IMG/VR virus record: IMGVR_UViG_3300042445_001208
Coordinates: 1-50,097 of that record
Source of the DNA: a virus
Length of the DNA: 50,097 nucleotides
Reading direction: 5' to 3' (one strand)
The notes under the pieces were generated by a model. That model was not told where the DNA came from, did no database searches, and saw only the letters and a list, made by a program, of their open reading frames with translations. Positions 36,213 through 43,600 of this stretch are shown piece after piece. The translations under genes and the position numbers were made by a program. Position 1 is the stretch's first letter. Each line of letters opens with the position of its first letter.

Positions 36213-36486
36213 TTTTATTTTTTAAAACCCTTACTGCGTAATACTTACCGTTTATTCCCTTAATCCTTTTGCCTACTTTTCTATTTTTAAAAACAGAATC
36301 AATCTTAACACCAAGCAGCGCTGCGACTTCAGCAGCAGAATCTAGGATAACAACCTTCTTTTTTCTTTCTTCTAAATCCAAGGAGCAATCATAAACCAAG
36401 TGTGTCAGCTCTTTTTCTATTTCACCAACAAACTCTGCTTTTCCTATATACTGCCTTGGATTATTTTTACTTGATTTAAAAGCCAT
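36205..36486 (-). CDS. Small basic hypothetical protein
   Basis: A 93-residue Lys-rich protein. The segment ILDSAAEVAALLGVKIDSVF resembles a helix-turn-helix-like or NUMOD-like recognition unit (residues about 47-66), followed by basic KNRKVGKRIKGINGKYYAVRVL. DNA binding is plausible but unproven. It overlaps the small membrane protein gene downstream and abuts the 93-residue gene upstream. Confidence 0.58.
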   Translation of the reverse strand: MAFKSSKNNPRQYIGKAEFVGEIEKELTHLVYDCSLDLEERKKKVVILDSAAEVAALLGVKIDSVFKNRKVGKRIKGINGKYYAVRVLKNKNE

Positions 36487-36768
36487 CTATCTATTCATTT
36501 CTTTTTCTAAATATTCTTTCATTTTTTTGGTTGCCCTTGCGTTCTTGTCTATTCTAGGATTAAACCTGTAGTCGTACCATGTTACATAGTTACCGAACTG
36601 GTCTCTACCTTCCATCTTAACACGACTAACAACGCATCCAAATGGCTTCTCTACCTCTCTTGGTATTTCCCTAGCTGGATTGCTGTAACCAGTAAGCCTA
36701 ATAGAATTACTTACATTGATAATATCGCCTTTCAATAGCGATTTAATTAAAGCGCATTTCTTGTTCAT
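36487..36768 (-). CDS. Small helix-turn-helix-like protein
   Basis: A 93-residue basic protein. KCALIKSLLKGDIINVSNSI followed by GYSNPAREIPREVEKPFG resembles a helix-turn-helix domain frequent in Bacteroidetes phages, in which this arrangement precedes a basic wing (YVTWYDYRFNPRID). Probably binds DNA. The leader contains the exact ACACATG start context and an 18-base sequence that is repeated at 43551-43568. Confidence 0.55.
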   Translation of the reverse strand: MNKKCALIKSLLKGDIINVSNSIRLTGYSNPAREIPREVEKPFGCVVSRVKMEGRDQFGNYVTWYDYRFNPRIDKNARATKKMKEYLEKEMNR

Positions 36769-36791
36769 GTGTATTTGGTTTGATTTAGTTA
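36765..36791 (-). repeat. Leader repeat, copy 1 (other copy at 43539-43568)
   Basis: The plus-strand sequence TCATGTGT...TTTGGTTTGATTTAGTTA covers the start codon and leader of the 93-residue gene. A second copy with three extra T and one base change is at 43539-43568. The last 18 bases are identical in both. Such identity between non-coding sites suggests duplicated leader/operator function or a remnant of gene duplication. Confidence 0.65.
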
Positions 36792-36911
36792 TTTTCCCTG
36801 ACCTCGGTACTGAGAAACGGCTTTTTGTTTTGGTCCTCGTGTTTTTTGTGCTTTTCCACCCTTTCTTTTTCCGAAGTTTAGTTTTGTTGAAGTTCCTGTA
36901 GCTTTTGCCAT
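36789..36911 (-). CDS. 40-residue basic protein
   Basis: A short gene (MAKATGTSTKLNFGKRKGGK, ending in YRGQGK) with about one third Lys/Arg and many Gly/Thr. It starts at 36911 and stops at 36789, overlapping the leader repeat of the next gene. The NFGKRKGGKAQKTRGPKQK style is familiar from tiny nucleic-acid-binding proteins of phages. A TAGTTTTG promoter-like element lies about 33 bases upstream. Probably binds nucleic acid; the function is unknown. Confidence 0.6.
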   Translation of the reverse strand: MAKATGTSTKLNFGKRKGGKAQKTRGPKQKAVSQYRGQGK

Positions 36912-36943
36912 AAATTAATTTTTAATAAAATTAATCATTTTTA

Positions 36944-36951
36944 CAAAACTA
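36944..36951 (-). promoter_or_regulatory. Possible -7 element upstream of the 40-residue gene
   Basis: TAGTTTTG on the minus strand fits TAnnTTTG and lies about 33 bases before the ATG at 36911, in the 70-base AT-rich gap after ssb. The -33 region is only AT-rich, so support is weak. Confidence 0.4.
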
Positions 36952-36981
36952 CTAAAATTTTTAATTTAATTAATATTTAAT

Positions 36982-37329
36982 TTAAAACGGAACTTCTTCT
37001 CCTTTTTCAGATTTACCACTAGATAAAAGCTGCAAGCTAGATACTCTAACCGACAATTGTGGAACCACCTCGTTAGCGCTATTAGAATAAGTTTTAGCTT
37101 CTGGCTTACCTTCTAAATAAACTTGAGTTCCTTTTTTTAAGTAATTTCCTAGATTAATTTTTTCGGTCCAATACGCACAACTTATCCAAGTTGTTTTTGA
37201 TACTTCAGTGTTTTCAGCGTTTTTATACTTTTCTGTGTGCGCAACTGAAAAATTAATTACATTTTTTCCGCCAACATTGTTGACTACTGCATCTTGCCCT
37301 AAATTTCCGATTAACTGTAACTTTAGCAT
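36982..37329 (-). CDS. ssb: Single-stranded DNA-binding protein
   Basis: A 115-residue OB-fold protein. MLKLQLIGNLGQDAVVNNVG, INFSVAHTEKY and TTWISCAYWTEKINLGNYLKKG (with GTQVYLEGKPE) follow the bacterial SSB core, and the C-terminus ends EEVPF, the acidic tip that recruits replication partners. It lacks the usual long disordered linker, a common phage trait. It works with the primase-helicase and the recombination set. It lies in the minus-strand replication operon. Confidence 0.92.
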   Translation of the reverse strand: MLKLQLIGNLGQDAVVNNVGGKNVINFSVAHTEKYKNAENTEVSKTTWISCAYWTEKINLGNYLKKGTQVYLEGKPEAKTYSNSANEVVPQLSVRVSSLQLLSSGKSEKGEEVPF

Positions 37330-37353
37330 TGTTTTTGTTTTTATTGTTATTAA

Positions 37354-37992
37354 TTATTTTATTTCATTTATGTCATAATAAAAAGAACTACTATCTTGAC
37401 TTACCCATCTATCACTACTTGATTCAACACACTTCAATTCTGTATCTACTTTAAAATCTTTTGGGTCAATAGGGAAATCTTTTGTAACCCAATTTGAATC
37501 CTTCCAATATATTCTATTGTTTGGTTGGCAAAGCAAATAACCATCATCCGCTTCCAATATATGTCCACACTTATAATCCGTAGGTTCATCTGAATATGGA
37601 TTACTAAACCAATCTATAGTAAATAAATAAGTAGCCCATATAGTTGATTTATCTTTTAATATAACCTGACATCTTTTTTCAGCTAAATAAGAATATTCTA
37701 TTACACTTAAATTTTCTGAAAAACAATCCCAAAGTTGCTTAAAGTCACTTGGTATATCAAATTTAGGTTCCTTAAAAAAAAGCTCTGATATTGGAACTCG
37801 ACTACGAAGCATACCGTAATCGGTCATAATATGAAAAGTTAATATTTTACCTGCTACACTTTGCACGCCAAAAGCATAGCAGTTTTCATAGATATTAATA
37901 TCACTTTCTTTTTTAGTAAGCCAACTTCTCCTAACCTTTAATTTAAGATTATGAATATTAGCATTTAAAACATTTGACTCATTTAACAGCAT
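37354..37992 (-). CDS. Hypothetical protein in the replication operon
   Basis: A 212-residue protein with many aromatic and acidic residues. Strands such as RCQVILKDKSTIWATYLFTI and GHILEADDGYLLCQPNNRIY are followed by a Lys/Asp/Ser-rich end (KDFPIDPKDFKV; CVESSSDRWVSQDSS). I recognise no domain. It sits between primase-helicase and ssb with short gaps, so a replication accessory role is possible. Confidence 0.6.
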   Translation of the reverse strand: MLLNESNVLNANIHNLKLKVRRSWLTKKESDINIYENCYAFGVQSVAGKILTFHIMTDYGMLRSRVPISELFFKEPKFDIPSDFKQLWDCFSENLSVIEYSYLAEKRCQVILKDKSTIWATYLFTIDWFSNPYSDEPTDYKCGHILEADDGYLLCQPNNRIYWKDSNWVTKDFPIDPKDFKVDTELKCVESSSDRWVSQDSSSFYYDINEIK

Positions 37993-38010
37993 TGTAATTA
38001 ATTTTATTTA

Positions 38011-39900
38011 TTAAAAATCTATTTGACTAACATCATCTACAACTCCTTGGTTATCCCAATTAGGTGGCAAGTTTAATTTTGCTTGTTTACCTTTCCAGCT
38101 ATTCCAAAAATCATATTTCTTTTTATTTAAAATATCCTGAATAATATCTCTACCTTGCACAAAAAATCTTCTAGTATTCCATATATACTCAATTGTCATA
38201 AACCCTCTTTTGCCAACGCTTTTCTTTTTTATCTTTTTAAAGTGAACTTCGGCCAATGGATTATTTGTATCTATTTGAGCAAAAGGTCTATGGTAAACCA
38301 TAATATTATTCATCTTGTTATTCCACATTGCACCATCTGCAATATCAAAAACATCTGGGCACTCGTAGTTTCCTGATTTATCTTTTTGCATTGATTTAGG
38401 GTGCGCAATAATCCAAAAGTAAACATCATTCTTTTGTGAAAACCTTGCGCAGTCTGCTAAAAATGTTTCCAAATACTTATCCGTTCTTCCACCAAAACCT
38501 TTATAATCATTTGTAAGCTGATTAAATGGGTCAATACAACAAAAGTCAACCTTCTCTTGAATAATTAATTCTAAAAACTTTTCTTTTACGTATTGAGGTG
38601 TGGGTGACAACATTTCAGCACTAATGTAAAATATATGCTTTGATACAAAATCATAAGCTGCTTCATAAACTTTATTTGGCGGCCTATTTGGATTGTATGG
38701 AGTACACTCACATCCTAATACCATTTCAACATAATCATGAAAATATTCTTCAGCAGGTGTATCTTCCGGTGAAAACGTAGCAATCTTTTCTCCAAACAAT
38801 AAAATCCTTGTAAGTATATACCATTTTTTAAAAGCACTCTTTCCATAGTTACCAATACCAGTAAGCAATGTAATCTCTCCTCTTTTTGGTTTAAAATGAA
38901 AATCTATTTCGGGTACACCTATACCAATAACCTTTTCAAAACCTTTTTCGTTAATCTGTAAAGCTCTTTCTTTTACATCAATACCATAAACAACATCTTC
39001 AACTCTGTAATTCTCATCTTGATGCTCTTGAAAGTCTTTTCTTACATTAATCTCACTTCTTGTTGTATTATCTACTAATATTTCTTTCTGTATCGTTGCG
39101 GTATTGAAATTATGCCTACTTGCTCTGTATGCGCTTTTGATTGCATTTTTCATTTCACTCATAGTAAAGTCATTACTAACTGTGTACTCTGATGAAATCA
39201 GATTTATTGCAGAATCTTCTTCAATACCAAAACGACAACACGCTGATGCTAACTTGAAAATATAAATATTTCTCTCTCCAGTTACAAAAGCATCGTTCCT
39301 ATTAGTCAACCATTTTAATATTTTAGTAAAATTTTCAGAATCACTACCGGTAGCATCTTGTTTTACTAATTTCTTTTCTATGGTTTTTATCTTGTTAAAA
39401 ACCTCTGAGTTTTCATTAATATAAATTTCAGGGTCATAACTTTCATAACAAACACGACTTGGGTTAATTCCACTTTTATCTATTTCAGGAAAAAATTCTT
39501 GTAAAGACTGAAAATGCTCTCTATGTTTTGAACCATCAGCTATTTTCACCAATGCTTTTAAACCATTACCTGATGGGCTAACCCAACAAGCATAAACGAA
39601 TGGCTTTGAAATTATATCGGTTTGTTTTTCTCTTAAATCAATAACATCATCAAAATCTAAAACTATAAATCCACTATGTTCAATTATCTGCTCATCTTTC
39701 CTATCGCTACCAAACTTTCCACTAAAACAAATAGATGGTAGATTTAATTTTAATTTTTGTGATTTTGATTTATCTAGTGTTCCACGAATCTCATTAACCA
39801 AAGACATACTTTTACCTGAAGATATTCTGGATAAAGCATCACTTACAGATATATAGAATGGGTTCTTGGAAAATATGTTTTGAAATATTGTTACTTGCAT
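38011..39900 (-). CDS. Primase-helicase fusion (VirE_N/BT4734-like primase plus RecA-type helicase)
   Basis: A 629-residue protein. The N-terminal third has FIVLDFDDV (Asp82/Asp84) and SPSGNGLKALVKI (108-120), the metal-binding and SxxGxxx motifs of the archaeo-eukaryotic-like primase domain in the VirE_N/BT4734 group. Residues about 190-260 look like a primase C-terminal helical module. The C-terminal half is a RecA-fold ATPase with Walker A GIGNYGKS (348-355), Walker B DFCCID (452-457) and WIIAHPKSM, as in Twinkle/DnaB helicases. One chain would prime and unwind the phage DNA. It lies between the replication organiser and a hypothetical gene. Confidence 0.85.
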   Translation of the reverse strand: MQVTIFQNIFSKNPFYISVSDALSRISSGKSMSLVNEIRGTLDKSKSQKLKLNLPSICFSGKFGSDRKDEQIIEHSGFIVLDFDDVIDLREKQTDIISKPFVYACWVSPSGNGLKALVKIADGSKHREHFQSLQEFFPEIDKSGINPSRVCYESYDPEIYINENSEVFNKIKTIEKKLVKQDATGSDSENFTKILKWLTNRNDAFVTGERNIYIFKLASACCRFGIEEDSAINLISSEYTVSNDFTMSEMKNAIKSAYRASRHNFNTATIQKEILVDNTTRSEINVRKDFQEHQDENYRVEDVVYGIDVKERALQINEKGFEKVIGIGVPEIDFHFKPKRGEITLLTGIGNYGKSAFKKWYILTRILLFGEKIATFSPEDTPAEEYFHDYVEMVLGCECTPYNPNRPPNKVYEAAYDFVSKHIFYISAEMLSPTPQYVKEKFLELIIQEKVDFCCIDPFNQLTNDYKGFGGRTDKYLETFLADCARFSQKNDVYFWIIAHPKSMQKDKSGNYECPDVFDIADGAMWNNKMNNIMVYHRPFAQIDTNNPLAEVHFKKIKKKSVGKRGFMTIEYIWNTRRFFVQGRDIIQDILNKKKYDFWNSWKGKQAKLNLPPNWDNQGVVDDVSQIDF

Positions 39901-39909
39901 CGTTTTATT

Positions 39910-40677
39910 TTATAAAGATTGGCCTAATTCAGATTGTCTTTTTTTGTATTCTTCTAATTCAGCGTTTAACTTATTATCGGTATTTAATTTAATTATATTA
40001 GGTTTAACTTTACCCTTCTCCATTACCGCATCAACCACCCATCTTTTAATAGTTAAATAATCAGACTTGGTTGTATATGATTTTTCAATTTTATAGGAAG
40101 ATAATAAATCGTAACAGGCATTGACAAAATCTTGACCATATTCAGATATTAACTTTTCGTTTTCATTTTCAGACAAAACGATATTATCTCGGTATGATGT
40201 TTCCTTTACTTTACTTTCCTTTTCTTTCTTTTCTTTTACTTTACTTTCCTTTACTTTAATAGCATCATTTCGCATACCGACTGCATTACGTTTGCTATGC
40301 GACTGCATTGCGTTTGCATTAACTAATTGATTATCAGAACTATTAGACCATCTTAAATTAGCTGCATTGCGTGCAGATTCTGTTTTTTTCTGCATAGAAC
40401 GACATAATCTTTCAGAAAAAAAATGTGTATCATCTACAGTAAATAATTCATAGTTTTTTATAACTGTTTCTACTTTTTCTTTAGAAGTGCCCCATCTTTT
40501 AGCATAACTTCCTGTTAAAGCTATTGGTAATCTATAGTCAGTTTCGTTCCTTAATTTTTCAATTAAAGCCCAAAATATACCATAACCCTCCATCCCTAAT
40601 TGGTCTATAAGTATCATACATTTAGGGTCATCCTGAGAATTACTATCATGTGAAAAATAATAAGCATCTTTTGCCAT
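39910..40677 (-). CDS. Replication organiser-like protein (DUF4373/Lin1244-like N-terminus)
   Basis: A 255-residue protein. The N-terminal 110 residues (DAYYFSHDSNSQDDPKCMIL, MEGYGIFWALIEKLRN, YELFTVDDTHFFSERL) match the winged-helix DUF4373 domain found before DnaD-type replication proteins. A low-complexity linker of repeated KVKESKVKEKKEK follows. The C-terminal part (LISEYGQDFVNACYDLLSSY, SDYLTIKRWVVDAV) resembles the end of such phage replisome organisers. It probably binds the origin or loads the helicase. Immediately downstream of the repressor gene, so an early gene. Confidence 0.78.
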   Translation of the reverse strand: MAKDAYYFSHDSNSQDDPKCMILIDQLGMEGYGIFWALIEKLRNETDYRLPIALTGSYAKRWGTSKEKVETVIKNYELFTVDDTHFFSERLCRSMQKKTESARNAANLRWSNSSDNQLVNANAMQSHSKRNAVGMRNDAIKVKESKVKEKKEKESKVKETSYRDNIVLSENENEKLISEYGQDFVNACYDLLSSYKIEKSYTTKSDYLTIKRWVVDAVMEKGKVKPNIIKLNTDNKLNAELEEYKKRQSELGQSL

Positions 40678-40695
40678 TGCGATATTTTGTCTGTA

Positions 40696-40884
40696 TTAGA
40701 AATTTACTTGGTACGGGAAGGCAGCTCTTATTTTCTCTAGCTGCTTATCAGTTGGGATTAATCTACCAGATACAATCCTTGATATTTCAGACTCTTGAAT
40801 ACCGGTTTTCTTTGATAGCCACCTGTTTGTCCTTCCATCTAAGGCTATTTTTAATAGTGCTGTAAGTGTTCTTTGTGGTTCCAT
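40696..40884 (-). CDS. Cro/CI-like helix-turn-helix regulator
   Basis: A 62-residue protein. LSKKTGIQESEISRIVSGR is a typical XRE-family helix-turn-helix, followed by the usual PTDKQLEKIRAAF helix. The size is that of Cro-like repressors with no oligomerisation domain. It is the first gene of the minus-strand early block and lies beside a divergent plus-strand promoter, so it may govern the choice between the two directions or repress itself. Operators were not identified with certainty. Confidence 0.82.
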   Translation of the reverse strand: MEPQRTLTALLKIALDGRTNRWLSKKTGIQESEISRIVSGRLIPTDKQLEKIRAAFPYQVNF

Positions 40885-40902
40885 TATTTTAGGTTATTTA
40901 TG

Positions 40903-40934
40903 CAAAGTAAGTAATAAAAAATCAAAAATACAAA
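40903..40934 (-). promoter_or_regulatory. Promoter for the minus-strand early/replication operon
   Basis: Minus-strand TTTG (40934-40931) and TTACTTTG (40910-40903) are separated by 20 bases, one base from the TAnnTTTG consensus. Transcription would start about 15 bases before the regulator ATG at 40884. A second TTTG lies closer but at unsuitable spacing. Confidence 0.6.
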
Positions 40935-40967
40935 AATGTAGATAAATAAATTTTTTATGAAAAAATA

Positions 40968-40998
40968 TTTGTTTTTAATTTAATTAATCTTATATTTG
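40968..40998 (+). promoter_or_regulatory. Promoter for the plus-strand operon 41003-43493
   Basis: TTTG (40968-40971), 19 bases, then TATATTTG (40991-40998), an exact TAnnTTTG match. The GTG of the first small gene is at 41003, about where transcription should begin, so that message may be leaderless. Together with the minus promoter it forms a divergent control region of about 120 bases. Confidence 0.75.
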
Positions 40999-41002
40999 CA
41001 CT

Positions 41003-41131
41003 GTGATTGAAAACAGAGAGAATATCTACAAACTAGCAGAAGTATTAGACTTTGTGATAGAAGTTTATAGGGATGGTGTGTTTATTGGTAAATATAGGTA
41101 TATAAATGGTAAAATAACAAAAATTGATTAA
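41003..41131 (+). CDS. Small hypothetical protein, GTG start, possibly leaderless
   Basis: A 42-residue frame from GTG (IENRENIYKLAEVLDFVIEV, then YRDGVFIGKYRYINGK) to TAA at 41131. It is acidic at the start and Lys/Tyr-rich at the end, with a plausible helix then beta hairpin. The promoter -7 element ends 4 bases before the GTG, so there is almost no leader. It is followed after one base by the next ATG. No family recognised. Confidence 0.5.
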   Translation: MIENRENIYKLAEVLDFVIEVYRDGVFIGKYRYINGKITKID

Positions 41132-41132
41132 T

Positions 41133-41360
41133 ATGGGTACTGTGAAAAAGAGTTTTAAATACACTTTTGGTAATCCCAAAAATTGTTCAGGAGTAAAAAA
41201 AGGGTTAAATATAAAGATGGTTATTTGTAAAAATAATAATAAAGTTTATAGTAGTATATCTGATGTTGCTAAAGAACAAAATGTATCAATAAGCCATATA
41301 TCAAGATGTATAAGAATAGACGCTGAAGTTAATGGATTGCTTTTTGAATTTATAAAATAA
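41133..41360 (+). CDS. NUMOD-like small DNA-binding protein
   Basis: A 75-residue basic protein from the ATG at 41133 (MGTVKKSFKYTFGNP). The last 45 residues (MVICKNNNKVYSSISDVAKE, NVSISHISRCI, GLLFEFI) follow the NUMOD1 pattern, a small helix-turn-helix module usually attached to homing endonucleases. No nuclease part is present, so it is either a freestanding DNA-binding protein or a remnant of one. A TTG at 41124 would overlap the previous gene and is less likely as start. Confidence 0.68.
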   Translation: MGTVKKSFKYTFGNPKNCSGVKKGLNIKMVICKNNNKVYSSISDVAKEQNVSISHISRCIRIDAEVNGLLFEFIK

Positions 41361-41367
41361 TAATAAA

Positions 41368-41604
41368 ATGGAAATTAATTACAAAAACGAGCTATTTGAG
41401 ATAGCAGGTAAAATGGAAATGATTGTAGATTTTACTGAAATAATTGAAAGAATTCCTAAACATTTAAATGATAATGGTGAAGATGAAGTTACTATAGAAT
41501 TAAATTCTGTAGAAATAGTTATAGCAGGTAGGGGAGTAGATATTTTACCTAAATTAACTGATAAGCAAAAAGAAGAAGTGATTAATAATTTAAGTATTTA
41601 TTAG
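41368..41604 (+). CDS. Small acidic hypothetical protein
   Basis: A 78-residue protein (MEINYKNELFEIAGKMEMIV). Mostly helix-forming, with a central strand pair (EDEVTIELNSVEIVIAGRGV) and a final helix TDKQKEEVINNL. No recognised domain. It lies 7 bases after the NUMOD-like gene and abuts the nuclease-like gene. Function unknown. Confidence 0.55.
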   Translation: MEINYKNELFEIAGKMEMIVDFTEIIERIPKHLNDNGEDEVTIELNSVEIVIAGRGVDILPKLTDKQKEEVINNLSIY

Positions 41605-41967
41605 ATGAAGTATTCTTCAAGTTTTACTCACGATTTGAATTTCGGAGAATCTGGTGAGGATTGGGTAAATGAAATATTTACAAAAGGTAAAAAAGTGGAA
41701 GTAAAAACGGATAGAATGACTCATAAAACCGGTAATGTATTTATAGAGTATGAGTCAAGAGGTAAGCCGTCTGGTATTGCTACAACCGATGCAGATTACT
41801 GGGTTTATAAAATAGATGAAATTGGTTTTGCGATTATATTTGAAGTTGAAATATTAAAAGATAAGCTTAGAAAATATTATACAGATGGAATGTATTTGAA
41901 AAAAGGTGGAGATAATGATACATCAAAAGGTTTTTTAGTACCAATTATACAATTATTTAAAAAATGA
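41605..41967 (+). CDS. PD-(D/E)XK-like nuclease
   Basis: A 120-residue protein. FGESGEDWVNEIF, then KKVEVKTDRMTHKTGNVFIE and YESRGKPSGIATTDADYWVY, shows the usual order of a restriction-type core: an acidic helix residue, E-V-K as the ExK motif at about residues 32-34, and a later strand with polar residues. Proteins of this size in phage recombination clusters act as Holliday-junction or structure-specific nucleases. It is followed by an overlapping gene for a secreted protein. Assignment by motif only. Confidence 0.66.
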   Translation: MKYSSSFTHDLNFGESGEDWVNEIFTKGKKVEVKTDRMTHKTGNVFIEYESRGKPSGIATTDADYWVYKIDEIGFAIIFEVEILKDKLRKYYTDGMYLKKGGDNDTSKGFLVPIIQLFKK

Positions 41968-42443
41968 AAATTATGAAAAAGCTGTTAACATTTATTTTAA
42001 TTTTTCTTTTCTTAGAATCAAGCTCTCAAAAATATAATGGAGTAGACCTTGATAGTGATTTATATTCAGTAATTAATAATTTAAACAAATCAGGATACGC
42101 TATGTTAGGTTCAGTAATTAATGGTGCTATATTAAAAAGCACAACAGGTGATAATTCACAGGTTTTTTTATGTGCTACTAGAAGTTCAAATACTATATTT
42201 AGAACAGCTGTATATAGTGAAAAGATTAATAATCCATCTGATTTAAAAAATGAATATAATAACTACTATAATTTAGTTAAAAAAGAATATGGTAGCCCTA
42301 CGTATATTTATAAAAATTCAGCATTTTGGATAAATGAAATAATAGATATTTCAGTAGAGATAACTAACCTTAATCAAGTAAAAGTTATTTATGATAATAA
42401 AATAAATTTAAACATAAAGAAATATGAGGAGTACAATAATTAG
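41964..42443 (+). CDS. Secreted or periplasmic protein of unknown function
   Basis: A 159-residue protein with an evident N-terminal signal (MKIMKKLLTFILIFLFLESS; cleavage probably after the SSS stretch near residue 22). The mature part starts QKYNGVDLDSDLYSVINNLN, a pattern I associate with Bacteroidetes exported proteins that begin with a 'FxGIxLDG' segment. The rest is Asn/Lys/Tyr-rich. The start overlaps the previous stop by four bases and the end overlaps ninG by 20. An exported protein inside a replication/recombination operon may act on the host envelope, for example in superinfection exclusion (speculative). Confidence 0.66.
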   Translation: MKIMKKLLTFILIFLFLESSSQKYNGVDLDSDLYSVINNLNKSGYAMLGSVINGAILKSTTGDNSQVFLCATRSSNTIFRTAVYSEKINNPSDLKNEYNNYYNLVKKEYGSPTYIYKNSAFWINEIIDISVEITNLNQVKVIYDNKINLNIKKYEEYNN

Positions 42444-42966
42444 TAAAAAAAAGATTTGTGTTTCTTGTGGTAATTTAGATTATCATTTTTCTAAAAAAAT
42501 GTGCAAGCAGTGCGCTACTATCAAAAGCACATCAAAAAGGGTAGAAAAATACGAGGAAGAACAGCAAGATGAAAGCTTAAAACATTTAGTTGAGGATTTA
42601 GATTCTATATTTAGTCAATACATAAGATGTAAATATGCTAATAAAGATGGAATGGTTTCTTGTTACACCTCCGGCAAGATAATGAGGTGGCAAGATTCTC
42701 AATGCGGACATTTCATTAGCCGTAAAAATTATGCAACTAGGTGGCTTCCGCAAAACTGTAGGCCTCAATCAGAATATGATAATTGTTTTCTATCAGGAAA
42801 CATTGATGTGTATAGACAAAAGTTAGAAGAAGAAGAACCGGGTATTGTAGAATATTTACAAGAAGAAGCTAGGCAGGTTTCTAAGCCAACAAGGGATGAG
42901 TTAAAATCATTAATAATAGAATATAGGCACAAATTAAATTTAGTAAAGAAAAAATTTGAAAAATGA
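42424..42966 (+). CDS. ninG: NinG-like recombination protein
   Basis: A 180-residue protein. An N-terminal zinc-binding set (CVSCGN ... CKQC), a Lys/Glu-rich helix and the core CYTSGKIMRWQDSQCGHFIS, ATRWLPQNCRPQSEYDN and EYLQEEARQ, are the signature of lambda NinG (Rap), which acts on recombination intermediates. Family length is about 200 residues, so it looks complete. It overlaps the secreted protein gene by 20 bases and the DnaA-like gene by four. Confidence 0.88.
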   Translation: MRSTIISKKKICVSCGNLDYHFSKKMCKQCATIKSTSKRVEKYEEEQQDESLKHLVEDLDSIFSQYIRCKYANKDGMVSCYTSGKIMRWQDSQCGHFISRKNYATRWLPQNCRPQSEYDNCFLSGNIDVYRQKLEEEEPGIVEYLQEEARQVSKPTRDELKSLIIEYRHKLNLVKKKFEK

Positions 42967-43493
42967 GCGTAGAGTCAAATGAGTATTTAGAAAGACCAGA
43001 AGTTGAAACAGAAACATTGCTTTACAAAAGAAGATTGGAGGCAAAGATTATTGAAAGGTTTAAAAAAGAGTTTAAAGAAAAAATTGGTTATGAGCCACAC
43101 GTGTTAACAATGATAGATGAAAGGTCGGATATACCAAAGGTTCCTATTTTAATGCTGAGAGATTTTATTGATTGCTTAATGCTTGATAAATTCGGTAATC
43201 AAAGAATTGGTAATGATATAGCCAGATTAGCAAATAGTGGCAGACACCGTGATATAGTTAACTACAGGTTTATATACTTTAAATTAGCTAGAATGATGGG
43301 TAATTCATTTGCTTCAATCGGTCAAACTATAGCAACAAGTAAATCAAAAAAGTATGACCACACGACAGTAATGTATGCGTGTAAATCTTTTGATGATTTG
43401 ATTAATACAAATGAGGAGTTTAGGGGTATATACATAGACTTGGTAATTAAATTAAAAGAAAAGTTTGCAAAAAAAGATTTAGTGCTAAACTAA
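42963..43493 (+). CDS. DnaA domain IV-like DNA-binding protein
   Basis: A 176-residue protein. The C-terminal part (YFKLARMMGNSFASIGQTIA then KKYDHTTVMYACKSFDDLIN) matches the DnaA C-terminal helix-turn-helix, including the DHTTV signature that contacts the DnaA box. The N-terminal 90 residues are helical (RRLEAKIIERFKKEFKEKIG) and no AAA+ ATPase is present. It could recognise a phage origin or host oriC-like boxes. Last gene of the plus operon; an A/T hairpin and then the bidirectional terminator follow. Confidence 0.83.
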   Translation: MSVESNEYLERPEVETETLLYKRRLEAKIIERFKKEFKEKIGYEPHVLTMIDERSDIPKVPILMLRDFIDCLMLDKFGNQRIGNDIARLANSGRHRDIVNYRFIYFKLARMMGNSFASIGQTIATSKSKKYDHTTVMYACKSFDDLINTNEEFRGIYIDLVIKLKEKFAKKDLVLN

Positions 43494-43538
43494 AAATATG
43501 CTAAAAACCAAAAAAAATAATATAATTTTACACAGTTC

Positions 43539-43568
43539 TCATGTGTGTTTTTTGGTTTGATTTAGTTA
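43539..43568. repeat. Leader repeat, copy 2 with A/T hairpin
   Basis: TCATGTGTGTTTTTTGGTTTGATTTAGTTA shares its last 18 bases exactly with 36774-36791. In this 105-base gap AAACCAAAAAA (43505-43515) can also pair with TTTTTTGGTTT (43550-43560), and CACA with TGTG inside it. On the minus strand the copy keeps an ATG, but only four codons follow before a stop, so no gene is expressed from it. Confidence 0.6.
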
Positions 43569-43569
43569 G

Positions 43570-43600
43570 GGCCCCTATTATTCTTAATGGGGGCTTTTTT
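43570..43600. terminator. Terminator ending the plus operon
   Basis: GGCCCCTATT and AATGGGGGC form a stem with a short loop, followed by TTTTTT on the plus strand. It lies about 80 bases after the DnaA-like gene and overlaps the stop of the converging minus-strand gene at 43599. It therefore ends the plus transcript and could insulate the two. Confidence 0.78.

Noticed and set aside
40160-40260. Short tandem repeat in the replication organiser gene as a possible origin iteron
   Set aside because: The repeat encodes an in-frame KVKES-type linker between two domains, which explains it well enough, although an added origin role cannot be excluded.
43501-43550. Minus-strand start (ATG at 43542) downstream of the copied leader
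   Set aside because: The frame stops after four codons (MRTV).
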